The position numbers were made by a program, and so were the translations under genes. Below, in pieces: positions 56,777 through 64,000 of a stretch of DNA of 64,000 nt. The DNA lies in assembly GCA_965226215.1 (NCBI GenBank), contig CBDDCH010000002.1, positions 744,001 to 808,000 on the forward strand, given 5' to 3'. Every line of letters starts with the position of its first letter. Within the stretch, counting starts at the first letter, position 1. Under the pieces are notes generated by a model. That model was not told where the DNA came from. It was given only the letters and a program-made list of their open reading frames with translations, and searched no databases. Source of the stretch: G963668345 sp965226215. Its GTDB lineage: Bacteria; Acidobacteriota; Terriglobia; Bryobacterales; UBA6623.

Positions 56777-57757
56777 ATGGGTCACGTCCTTGTTACAGGT
56801 GCTACCGGCTACGTCGGGCGCGAGCTCGTGCGCCAGCTACTGGAGAGAGGAGATCGGGTCACCGGCCTGGGCAGAAGCGAACCCAAGGGCGATCTCGAAT
56901 ATGTTCAGGCGGATCTGACCGATGGTCCCGGCTTGCGGCAAGCGCTCAAGGGGAAGACCTACGACTGCGTCATGCACCTTGCTTCGCTCCCCGGAGACAC
57001 GGGCGACCCGCAACAGATGGTTGGACTCAATGTCAACGGGTGCCTGAACATCCTTGAGTTTGCCCGCCATTCGAAGACGCCGCGCGCGATTGTCGCCAGT
57101 AGTATCTCGGCCTACGAGTGGTACCCCGGAACGAAGTTCAATCCGCCCGACTACGCTCCGGTTGATGAGAATCATCCTTGCCGCCCCAGGGATATGTACT
57201 CCGTTACGAAGCGGATGCAGGAAGAGCTGGCCCAGACGTATTTTCCTCAATACGATATGCCGACCACCGTATTGCGTCTGACGGCGGTCGTCGGACCTAG
57301 GGGCAGTGGGGGAGGACGCGGCTGGCGGGAAATCGCCGAGCTGCTCGCACAGGGAGAACGCGTGCAAGTCCCTCACTTTTCCGCCGAAGAAGTCTGTCAT
57401 TACATCGATTTCTGGGACGTGGCGAGAATGTTCATCGCCGCGGCTGACTCGATGGAAACCGCGGGTCAAATTTTCAATTGCTGCGGGCCGGGACCGACGA
57501 GCGGGGCGGAGTTTCAGGAGTCGGTCGAAAAACTCTTTCCCGGCATCAAGGTCGAATTCGGGTTCCCCTGGAGCATGGCCCAAGGACAAGCCATTTCCTT
57601 CAGTATGGAGAAGGCGAAGCAAGTGTTCGGGTTCGAGCCGATCTACTCTCTCGAAGACAGCCTGCGCAGCATCAAGGAGTGGATCAATGCCGGCGGTCTC
57701 GAGGAAGCCCGGAAGGCCGACGCCGGCTACGAATCAGGCGTAAGTACTTCGGAGTGA
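56777..57757 (+). CDS. NAD-dependent epimerase/dehydratase family protein
   Basis: 326 residues starting MGHVLVTGATGYVGRELVRQL. Extended-SDR motifs: TGATGYVG, VQADLTD, DCVMHLAS, SSISAYEW for the Ser/Thr position and MYSVTKRMQEEL with Tyr-x-x-x-Lys, then TVLRLTAVVGPRG. The C-terminal substrate domain follows. The missing nucleotide-sugar loop details prevent a substrate call; it could act on a sugar lactone or uronate. It is divergent from the SDR gene at 56524 with about 250 bp between them, a likely shared control region. Confidence 0.9.
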   Translation: MGHVLVTGATGYVGRELVRQLLERGDRVTGLGRSEPKGDLEYVQADLTDGPGLRQALKGKTYDCVMHLASLPGDTGDPQQMVGLNVNGCLNILEFARHSKTPRAIVASSISAYEWYPGTKFNPPDYAPVDENHPCRPRDMYSVTKRMQEELAQTYFPQYDMPTTVLRLTAVVGPRGSGGGRGWREIAELLAQGERVQVPHFSAEEVCHYIDFWDVARMFIAAADSMETAGQIFNCCGPGPTSGAEFQESVEKLFPGIKVEFGFPWSMAQGQAISFSMEKAKQVFGFEPIYSLEDSLRSIKEWINAGGLEEARKADAGYESGVSTSE

Positions 57758-57843
57758 AGGGGGGAACTGCTTGTTCCCGTTGCGACAATTGCCGACGCCG
57801 GCAGGCAGGCGCGGGGTCCGCCAAGGTGGGGTGAAAACCCGGC

Positions 57844-58041
57844 CTACACTCCCACTTCCACCGGCCGCTCCCGCGGAATCCTGCGGTCATTTTCCATGAA
57901 GTCTTCGAGACCCTTGTCCGTCATAGGGTGCTCGCACATGGCCTCAAAGACGTGAAACGGCACGGCTACGCTGTCCGCGCCGGCGACGATCACGTCGATG
58001 ACCTGTTCCACGTCTTTACGCGGCGTGCCGCCTCGCCACAA
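57844..58041 (-). pseudogene. C-terminal fragment of transaldolase-like (fructose-6-phosphate aldolase) gene
   Basis: About 50 natural residues: DVEQVIDVIVAGADSVAVPF then HVFEAMCEHPMTDKGLEDF and MENDRRIP, matching the last part of small transaldolases. The N-terminal 170 residues, with the Schiff-base Lys, are absent. The 5' side is abutted by the start region of the next SDR gene, so a deletion joined the two. Confidence 0.75.
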
Positions 58042-58133
58042 GTGGCGAAGTGAACCTGTTGACTCGGCGGCCTACGACCCGCAAACTACACGGAGGGCCC
58101 GACAGCCGACAGACCGCGACGGAGGAATACATA

Positions 58134-58889
58134 TTGTCTGAAAGAGACTTTACAGGAAGGACCGCCCTCATTACAGGTGGATCACGCGGCATCGGTCGCG
58201 ATGTCGCGATCAAGCTTGCGCGTCACGGAGCCGATGTCGCCATCATCTACCATAGCCGTGATGCTGACGCCCGAGCCACGAAAGAGTCAGTCGAGCGGGA
58301 AGGTGTGAAGTGTATCCTTGCGAAGGGTGACGTGTCCAACCCGTCCGATGTAGAAGCCGCCGTCGCAAAGACTCGCCAGGAGCTAGGTCCCATCAGCTTG
58401 TTGGTAACGAGTGCCGCCATCCTCTTTGTGGGATCTCATGAAGACCTAACTTGGGAAAGTTGGAAGAAGACCTTGGCCGTCAACTTGGACGGGGTCTTTC
58501 TTTCCATCATGGCCGTGAAAGACGAGATGCTGGCGAACGAGGACGGACGAATTGTCTGTCTGTCTTCGGTCGCCGCACTGCGCGCGCGCAAGCTGGAGAT
58601 CCCCTATGCCACGAGCAAGGCTGGAATCGTAGCCATGGTGAGGTGTTTTTCCGGCGCGCTTGCTCCGCACGTCCGAATCAACTGCATTGCCCCGGGTCTG
58701 GTCGAAACGGAGATGAGCGCCGCTCAGCCTCCCGAGAGAAAGCAGGCTATCATCGACGCAACGCCATTGGGCCGGTTGGGTCGACCGGAAGAAATCGCCA
58801 AGGTCGCGTATTTCCTACTTTCCGATAAGTCGAGCTTCACGACCGGACAAACGGTCGCCGCAACCGGGGGAAGAGTGCTGCTACCGTGA
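58134..58889 (+). CDS. Short-chain dehydrogenase/reductase
   Basis: 251 residues from TTG 58134, chosen because GGAGGAA lies eight bases upstream and LSERDFTGRTALITGG is a natural start. SDR motifs: TGGSRGIG, DVSNPSD, a TSAA in place of NNAG, catalytic Ser in VCLSSVAAL, Tyr-x-x-x-Lys in IPYATSKAGI, and C-terminus SSFTTGQTVAATGGRVLLP like the gene at 55766. Probable sugar or hydroxy-acid dehydrogenase of the same catabolic region. The loss of Asn in the NNAG motif is mild and seen in other members. Confidence 0.92.
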   Translation: MSERDFTGRTALITGGSRGIGRDVAIKLARHGADVAIIYHSRDADARATKESVEREGVKCILAKGDVSNPSDVEAAVAKTRQELGPISLLVTSAAILFVGSHEDLTWESWKKTLAVNLDGVFLSIMAVKDEMLANEDGRIVCLSSVAALRARKLEIPYATSKAGIVAMVRCFSGALAPHVRINCIAPGLVETEMSAAQPPERKQAIIDATPLGRLGRPEEIAKVAYFLLSDKSSFTTGQTVAATGGRVLLP

Positions 58890-59059
58890 ATTCGCGTGGA
58901 TCTGGAGCGGTTGGGATCATCTCCACACGGGAAACATTCGAGTAAGAGCATGCCCGCGAGTAATCACCCGTAAGCACCAGTTTTTTGTTAGTCTTGTGAT
59001 AGAATAGTACGAGATGAACGAGTTGTACAATTCGACCAGCACAACGAGACAGGGTCGAT

Positions 59060-59317
59060 ATGACCAGGCTGAAAGCATCCGAGACCAGAATTCCCCCGGA
59101 CACCTTCAATAGAGTGGCCTACAAGGGGGAGAGGATCCGTGTCGAACGTCGCGGAGGGGCTAGTGTAGTTCTTATCTCCGAAGAAGACGCAGATCTCCTT
59201 GAGGAGCTTGAGGATCGCTACTGGGCGGAAACCGCGGACAAAGCCCTTGCTGCTATGACGGCCGAAGGTGAGCGGCCGGTTCCGCTGGAGGAACTGAAGA
59301 AGAAACTAGCGCCGTAG
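59060..59317 (+). CDS. Phd/YefM-type antitoxin
   Basis: 85 residues: RIPPDTFNRVAYKGERIRVERR, ASVVLISEEDADLLEELEDRYW, then an acidic C-terminus. The pattern is YefM-like with a long helix for toxin binding. It lies 3 bp before a RelE-type toxin on the same strand. A TAGAAT box at 59000-59005 could be its -10 but has no good -35. Ribosome site CAGGG. Complete. Confidence 0.85.
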   Translation: MTRLKASETRIPPDTFNRVAYKGERIRVERRGGASVVLISEEDADLLEELEDRYWAETADKALAAMTAEGERPVPLEELKKKLAP

Positions 59318-59320
59318 ACC

Positions 59321-59596
59321 GTGGCCTACCGAGTCCAACTGTTACCCACGGCAGCAACGGAACTAAGCGAACTGCCCGCCGCAATCCAGAAGCGTATCAT
59401 CCGTTGGCTAGACCTTCTTGGAGAAAACCCGCGCCGACCCGGGACTGCGAAGCTCAAAGGTCGCGAGGACTTGTACCGCGCCCATGCAGGCAAAGACTAC
59501 GTGATCATCTACACCATCCGAGATGATGAGGTAATCGTTCTCGTCCTGCGGGTAGGGCATCGCCGTGAAGCCTACAGAAGACCCCCATCCTACTGA
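59321..59596 (+). CDS. RelE/ParE-superfamily toxin
   Basis: 91 residues from GTG 59321: YRVQLLPTAATELSELPAAI, KRIIRWLDLLGENPRRPG, AKLKGREDLYRAHAGKDY, IIYTIRDDEVIVLVLRVGHR. The RVGHRREAYR ending and the KLKG-x-x-x-LYR motif are those of RelE-type mRNA interferases that cut mRNA in the ribosome. It has an intact antitoxin upstream. A 150-bp MITE-like element begins 4 bp after its stop. Confidence 0.92.
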   Translation: MAYRVQLLPTAATELSELPAAIQKRIIRWLDLLGENPRRPGTAKLKGREDLYRAHAGKDYVIIYTIRDDEVIVLVLRVGHRREAYRRPPSY

Positions 59597-59599
59597 TGG

Positions 59600-59750
59600 T
59601 CGCAAAATATAGTGACCCATAGCGGTCGGAAACTCGCGATGCTGGAAAGGGCGCGACATGTCGCGCCCTTGCAAACAAAAGCGATCGTTGATCCGCCTGG
59701 TGAATGCGCGCTGGTCTGCCGAAGGCCGAGCCTGTCACTATATTTTGCGA
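59600..59750. repeat. MITE-like element with 17-bp perfect terminal inverted repeats
   Basis: Ends TCGCAAAATATAGTGAC (59600-59616) and its exact complement (59734-59750). Inside, at 59647-59670, is a 24-bp perfect palindrome made of AAGGGCGCGACA and its complement. The AT-rich ends contrast with the GC-rich surroundings. No coding. Confidence 0.85.
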
Positions 59751-59820
59751 AACTCAGTAGACTCCCGATTCCTCGTCTCTTCCAGCCCGCTTGCCGGCTT
59801 CCAACCAGCACGCTGCCGTG

Positions 59821-60249
59821 CTATCGGCTAACCACGACCTCCGGCACGAGATTTTTGATGATCTCAATCACTTCGAAGATCCAGCCGCTTGGGGTGCGTA
59901 GGAAGGCCACTCTGCGCTCGCCGAAGCCCGCGGAAGCTCGGACCGGCTCTCTGATCGGTACAGCGCCGCTGGCGATAAACTTCTCGACATCTTGATCGAA
60001 GCTATTACTGACATAGACCAGATGAGTAATGCCGTAAGGCAGTGGCTGGTCCAGCAGGTGCTCGTAGACCATCTCTTCGGCCAAGTGCAGGTACTTGTCG
60101 CCCATCTTGATAAGCGGAACCCGGAAAAACTTGTTATTTAGCTCAAGTTTCTCATCGAGGATGATTTCGTTCCCCATCGTCTTTTGAAACTCGAGTTCTT
60201 TCTCGATATCAGGGACCTTGATCCCGATTGTCCACAGTCCTGTCAGCAT
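59821..60249 (-). CDS. VOC-family (glyoxalase/dioxygenase-like) protein
   Basis: 142 residues: GLWTIGIKVPDIEKELEFQK at the start of the first beta-alpha-beta-beta-beta unit and YGITHLVYVSNSFDQDVEKF at the second, ending AFLRTPSGWIFEVIEII. His in THLVY and Glu in FEVIEI are candidate metal ligands; the N-terminal module has a degenerate site (IGIK in place of H). VOC proteins isomerise or open lactones and epoxides. It is followed on the same strand by a medium-chain reductase gene, about 100 bp apart. Confidence 0.85.
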   Translation of the reverse strand: MLTGLWTIGIKVPDIEKELEFQKTMGNEIILDEKLELNNKFFRVPLIKMGDKYLHLAEEMVYEHLLDQPLPYGITHLVYVSNSFDQDVEKFIASGAVPIREPVRASAGFGERRVAFLRTPSGWIFEVIEIIKNLVPEVVVSR

Positions 60250-60352
60250 CGTTCCGGTTCCTTTCTAACGCTCGGGCGCCCGGGATCCCGTTCATTTGGC
60301 GCTGAGGACCGTTGATCTCCGAGGTGAAGGTAGCTCAGACGGGCAGCTGAAC

Positions 60353-61366
60353 TCATTCTCCCGACACCCTTACGAGCTGCTTACCGATGTTCCGGCCGGA
60401 TAGCATCTCCATGAAGGCTCGGGGGGCGTTTTCAATTCCCTCAGCGATTCGTTCACGATACTTGATCTTGCCGCTTCTCACCCACTCGCGCAGCTTGCGC
60501 AAGCCCTCTTCGCGCCGCGCCGCGTAGTCCATCACGAGAAAACCTTCCACTTTCGCCCTTTTGACGATCAGGTGCCAGAGGAGGCGAGGCCCCATTTCCG
60601 GTGTCTCCAAGTTGTACTGGGAGATCTGGCCACAAATGGCTACCCGAGCCTTCACATTGAGCAGAGGAACGACAGCGTCCGTGATCGCACCACCTACGCC
60701 GTCGAAATAGGCGTCGATGCCGGCTGGACAAAGCTCCTGCAGCACCGCGGAGTAGTCATCTACCACCTTGTAATTGAAAGCAGCGTCGAAGCCTAGATCT
60801 TGAGTCACATACTGGACCTTCTCATCACTTCCGGCGATGCCCACCACGCGACAGCCTTCGATCTTGGCAATCTGTCCCACGGTCGAGCCGACCGCGCCAG
60901 CCGTGGCCGAGACTACTACAGTTTCCCCGGACTGGGGCCGGCATATGTCAAGCAGCCCGAAGTACGCCGTCAGGCCGGGCATTCCCAGAACACCGAGTGC
61001 AGTAGAAATCGGCGCGGCTTGGGGATCGATTCTTACCAGCGACTGCCCTTTGGCAACCGCATACTCTTGCCAACCCAGATCACCGAAGACGACATCCCCT
61101 TCGTGATACCCTTCGCGGCGCGACTGCAACACACGGCCAACCACACGGCCCACCATGACTTGACCGACTTGAACCGGCGGAGCGTAGGATTTGACGTCCC
61201 TCAACCGGCCTCTCATATACGGATCCACCGAAAGGTAGATCACTTGAACGAGACATTCTCCGTCTCTTGGCGTGCCGACGGGAGAACTGACCAATTGGAA
61301 GTCCGATTCCTTGGGAAACCCCTTCGGCCTCGCAGCCAGCGTGATCTGTCGGTTCACGTTCTCCAT
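60353..61366 (-). CDS. NADPH-dependent medium-chain reductase (PTGR/CurA family)
   Basis: 337 residues. Zinc-free MDR features: VIYLSVDPYMRGRL and VMVGRVVGRVL at the catalytic domain, GLGVLGMPGLTAYFGL-like region (ALGVLGMPGLTAYFGLLD), cofactor motif VVVSATAGAVGSTVGQIAK, and GIDAYFDGVGGAITDAVV. It reduces carbon-carbon double bonds of enones with NADPH. Complete and adjacent to a VOC gene, so reduction of an unsaturated intermediate in the local pathway is plausible. Confidence 0.92.
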   Translation of the reverse strand: MENVNRQITLAARPKGFPKESDFQLVSSPVGTPRDGECLVQVIYLSVDPYMRGRLRDVKSYAPPVQVGQVMVGRVVGRVLQSRREGYHEGDVVFGDLGWQEYAVAKGQSLVRIDPQAAPISTALGVLGMPGLTAYFGLLDICRPQSGETVVVSATAGAVGSTVGQIAKIEGCRVVGIAGSDEKVQYVTQDLGFDAAFNYKVVDDYSAVLQELCPAGIDAYFDGVGGAITDAVVPLLNVKARVAICGQISQYNLETPEMGPRLLWHLIVKRAKVEGFLVMDYAARREEGLRKLREWVRSGKIKYRERIAEGIENAPRAFMEMLSGRNIGKQLVRVSGE

Positions 61367-61480
61367 TTCAGTCCGCTTCTAGGCTTCGTTGCAAAAGTTC
61401 GCGTTATTTGAAAAGCCCTTTCCCGAAGGACCATACGATCGTCCGTCTGGCCCGGAAGTGGTTTGTTCGCAGAGTCTTCC

Positions 61481-61506
61481 GAGCCGCGACCGTGAGGGAG
61501 CGGTCC
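61481..61506. repeat. GAGCCGCGACCGTGAGGGAG repeat unit
   Basis: A 26-bp unit (continuing CGGTCC) of a dispersed repeat known from several GC-rich bacterial genomes. It lies in the 186-bp spacer between the reductase and isomerase genes; only one copy is in this window, so support is weak. Confidence 0.35.
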
Positions 61507-61552
61507 AGGGATTGTCCGCCTATAACCTATCCTGAATTTATGCAACCAAGCA

Positions 61553-62464
61553 CTAGGCTTCCTTGGGTTCGGGTTCGGCTTCCTTACGGAGTCTCTTCAC
61601 ATAGGCAAGCGACGCGTCAGCCAGCTCCCAAGCGCCGGGGAAACCCATGCCAATCGTCCAGTAATCTATGTCCGGCAGCGTCAGCAACTTGGGCGCAATC
61701 TCTCGAAAGTTCACATAACTAGTGCCGAGAGGGGCGTGAGTGCTGGTGCGGTCTTCATGGAGGGTGCCGTCGGAGTCGGTGACGTGGATGGCGCCTACCT
61801 TGCCCTCCAGTTTCGAAAGCAGCTCCTCCACTCCGCCGGGCAGAGTCTCCTTCTCGCCTTGGTGGCGTGCACCGACGACCGCGCACATGTAGGCGTGACC
61901 GGTGTCGAACATGATCCTAAAGTTCGAATGGTCGACTTTGTCGTGCATCTCAACGACCTCGGAAGGCTTGTTGAAAATAAATCCGGGCTCGAATTCCCAA
62001 TGCACCTTCACCCCGGCATCCTTTGCCTTCTCCGCAGCAGCCCGGAAGGTCTCTGCAACATATGCTTTCGCTGACTCGTATTCGCTGTCGGTGCTGTACT
62101 TATCAGGTGGCGCGACCGTATCAACGCGCATGTCGCGAACTCCCAAGTCGTTCGACATCTCAAGATTGCGGGCGAAAAGATCCAGGTACTTCTCGCGGTT
62201 GCCCTCCTCCGTGGGATCGGCCGAGCGCTGGTCACATTGGTAACCCGACGTTTCGAGCCCCAGATCTTGCACCATCTGTTTGACCTTGAGGCGTGACTCT
62301 TTCGTGGGGTAGGCGTCGAGTGTGATGTGTTCTTTCAGCCCGCAGACCTCGATGGCGTTGTAACCGGCTTCGGCGAGTCGTTTGGCGCTTTTTTCAAAGG
62401 GGATCGGGTCAGAAGCGTATGCGCGGAACGCAAATGCCCAACTGCCTGCTGAAATCTTCTTCAT
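61553..62464 (-). CDS. Sugar-phosphate isomerase/epimerase (xylose-isomerase-like TIM barrel)
   Basis: 303 residues from ATG 62464 (MKKISAGSWAFAF). Barrel features: KRLAEAGYNAIEVCGLKEHI, GLETSGYQCDQRS, NDLGVRDMRVDT, GVKVHWEFEPGFIFN (metal Glu), FRIMFDTGHAYM (Asp, His), VGAIHVTDSDGTLHED and YWTIGMGFPGAW. It lies next to a solute symporter gene on the same strand, so it may act on an imported sugar or cyclitol. It is a distant relative of the isomerase at 54752; the second copy suggests several substrates or steps. Confidence 0.9.
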   Translation of the reverse strand: MKKISAGSWAFAFRAYASDPIPFEKSAKRLAEAGYNAIEVCGLKEHITLDAYPTKESRLKVKQMVQDLGLETSGYQCDQRSADPTEEGNREKYLDLFARNLEMSNDLGVRDMRVDTVAPPDKYSTDSEYESAKAYVAETFRAAAEKAKDAGVKVHWEFEPGFIFNKPSEVVEMHDKVDHSNFRIMFDTGHAYMCAVVGARHQGEKETLPGGVEELLSKLEGKVGAIHVTDSDGTLHEDRTSTHAPLGTSYVNFREIAPKLLTLPDIDYWTIGMGFPGAWELADASLAYVKRLRKEAEPEPKEA

Positions 62465-62634
62465 ACACGACTCCCGTTCCAAGACTTGCCTTTGAACCGA
62501 GAAGTATACCGCGATCGAGGAATGACTTACTGCGCCTTATGCGGAGTTGCCCCTGGGCCCTGGCGAAGTCTTTGCGCCGTATAGCGTGCGGCCCAGAGGG
62601 TGCAGCTTCGAAAGCGAAGCCGGCGGTCACACCG

Positions 62635-64000
62635 TTAACCCTTCGGCCGATCCTCGTCACCGGCGCGGCGATCGAAGTGGCTTGCCAGAGCGATCGCGGC
62701 AAAGCCGAAGACGAAAGACGCGGCGACCACCCATACAAACGAGATGCTTCGGTCTAGTCCGAACCATTCCTTGCCAAAACAGATGTAAACACTCGTGCAG
62801 ACACCGATGCCGAAACCAAACAACGCCGACCGCTTCCTCGCTTTGCGAAACAGTACTCCGGCAAAAAAGAGAGCCGCGATGGGTCCCACGAAAATGTGGT
62901 TTACGCGGCTCGTCAGCTCCGTTAAGTTCCAGTCGGTGTGCCGCGTAGCGGTCATGATGCCGATCGCCACGCCGACACCCACCAAGCCCGCGACAAAAGC
63001 TGTCGCTTTTTCCAACCAGAGGGATTCCGTTCGCTTGCCCCCCCAGCCGAACCTCTCGACGAAGTCGCTGCTAATGACACTCGAAATAGAGTTGATCCCC
63101 GAACTCAAGCTCGACATCGCAGCGGCCAGCAGAGCCGCCAGCAACAAACCGGAGAAGCCCGAGGGAAGCACCTCCACAATGAACCGCGGCATGAGCCGAT
63201 CTGCTTCGGTTGTCAGCTGGGCGTGGAAAGCCTGAATCGGCAAATCAGATTGCTCGGAGTAGAAGACAAACAGACCCAAGCCACAAAGCGCCAGGAAAAA
63301 GGGCAACACTAAGTTCGCTCCCGTGTAGAACCAAAGGGTGCGCCGGGCGGATTCAAGGGAAGGAGTGCTTAACAACCGTTGTACCGCCAACTGATCCGAA
63401 CCTTGCGTACACGCGTTCCAAAAGAAAACGTTCAGAAAGGTTCCCACGACAGTGATCCGTACCGTGGGATCCCAACTGAAGAATTGAACATCCGCTCGGC
63501 CGGCTTGGGAGAAAGTCTGCCACCACGTTGCCGGTCCGCTTCCCAGTAGAACGCCGATCAAAACCGGAATCGCAATCGCGCCTCCAAACAAGATCAGCAT
63601 CTGAAAGTTATCGGTCCAAATGACGGTTCGCATACCGCCAACGCTGGTATATGCCGCTGTCAGCACTCCCGTCACGAGAATCGTGACGTAAACGTTCCAG
63701 CCCGACATCTCCACCACGGCGAAGCTCGTCATGTAGATCACGAGACCCATCCACAGCAGCGTTCGGACGATGAACGCACAGGCGCTAATACTTCTGACGC
63801 TGACGTCGAACCGTCTCTCCAAATATTCGTATGCGCTTGTGATGGGCAGCCGCTTGATCACCGGCAGCACAGTCCTACTGACGAGAGGCACAACGAGTGG
63901 AAGTGCCAGATAGCCGGTAGACATGCCGATACCGTAGCGGATCATCTCTCCCGGCACGCTCAAATACGAAATGGAAGAAAAAACCGTCGCCAGAAGACTT
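62635..64000 (-). CDS. Sodium:solute symporter (SSF family), N-terminus beyond window
   Basis: About 455 readable residues with 11 or more hydrophobic helices. SSF signatures are visible: SLLATVFSSISYLSVPGEM at the edge, VIYMTSFAVVEMSG, YTSVGGMRTVIWTDNFQML, NVFFWNACTQGSDQLAVQRLLS and LLAALLAAAMSSLSSGINSIS. It would import a sugar, sugar acid or related compound with Na+. Its position beside isomerase, reductase and dehydrogenase genes makes it the probable uptake system of the cluster. The 5' end is cut by the window edge at 64000. Confidence 0.93.
   Translation of the reverse strand, partial: SLLATVFSSISYLSVPGEMIRYGIGMSTGYLALPLVVPLVSRTVLPVIKRLPITSAYEYLERRFDVSVRSISACAFIVRTLLWMGLVIYMTSFAVVEMSGWNVYVTILVTGVLTAAYTSVGGMRTVIWTDNFQMLILFGGAIAIPVLIGVLLGSGPATWWQTFSQAGRADVQFFSWDPTVRITVVGTFLNVFFWNACTQGSDQLAVQRLLSTPSLESARRTLWFYTGANLVLPFFLALCGLGLFVFYSEQSDLPIQAFHAQLTTEADRLMPRFIVEVLPSGFSGLLLAALLAAAMSSLSSGINSISSVISSDFVERFGWGGKRTESLWLEKATAFVAGLVGVGVAIGIMTATRHTDWNLTELTSRVNHIFVGPIAALFFAGVLFRKARKRSALFGFGIGVCTSVYICFGKEWFGLDRSISFVWVVAASFVFGFAAIALASHFDRRAGDEDRPKG

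Noticed and set aside
61354..61545. 63-codon minus-strand frame containing PGPLPHGRGSEDSAN
   Set aside because: This string arises from a dispersed DNA repeat unit and is commonly mis-annotated as protein.

Overview
This is a GC-rich chromosomal window from a bacterium that is most likely an acidobacterium or close relative. That call is an inference from gene style: a TonB-dependent receptor of the carboxypeptidase-regulatory/Oar-like class, many xylose-isomerase-like sugar-phosphate isomerases, an OPT transporter, kinesin-light-chain TPR proteins, and an rrn operon ordered 16S-tRNA-Ala-tRNA-Ile-23S-5S. The 16S sequence at 38.1-39.6 kb would settle it. The window is unusually rich in insertion sequences, short palindromic repeats, toxin-antitoxin pairs and broken genes.

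Layout. 0-6 kb: a surface-polysaccharide-type group (SAM methyltransferase, small membrane protein, membrane sulfatase/phosphatase) interrupted by an IS5-family element. 5.7-13.1 kb: an accessory island made mostly of gene fragments (orphan Cas3 HD domain, transposase remnant, GNAT fragment, DUF2235 fragment) mixed with live-looking modules (PIN/UPF0175, Phd/VapC, and a plasmid-type ParA plus ribbon-helix-helix pair). 13.1-19.7 kb: a 5'-truncated LRR surface protein lies head to head with a 5'-truncated OPT transporter, which is itself split by an IS630 element. 19.8-20.2 kb: a dead hicAB pair. 20.4-27 kb: trehalose synthesis (otsA, otsB), a bacterial-microcompartment shell protein with a cargo-type aldehyde dehydrogenase, and recJ. 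27-32 kb: TPR protein, FecR protein and two tandem PHM-like secreted proteins. 32-47 kb: two nearly identical IS1595 elements in opposite orientation bracket the TonB receptor, the complete rRNA operon, a Uma2 gene sitting between duplicated 5S tails, an ApeA-like fragment and an ISL3 remnant. 48.5-52.7 kb: a subtilisin gene and a stand-alone propeptide-like gene, with an IS256 copy, all between 120-bp direct repeats. 53-64 kb: a catabolic cluster (amidohydrolase, two TIM-barrel isomerases, two SDRs, an epimerase, a VOC protein, a reductase, an SSF symporter) interrupted by an intact YefM/RelE-type pair and a MITE-like element.

How it fits together: the housekeeping and catabolic blocks look intact, while the stretches between them are assembled from short dispersed repeats, IS copies and truncated genes. 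Several junctions can be placed within tens of bases. Candidates most worth testing are the direct-repeat-bounded subtilisin module, the 46-bp 5S-tail duplication around the Uma2 gene, the two-gene microcompartment locus, the tandem PHM-like proteins that appear to keep only the CuB site, and the paired apparently leaderless promoters between parA and phd. Several genes carry a single stop codon or frameshift (8.9, 19.9, 20.0, 53.2 kb, perhaps 1.37 kb). These may be true decay or sequencing errors, and read mapping would decide.
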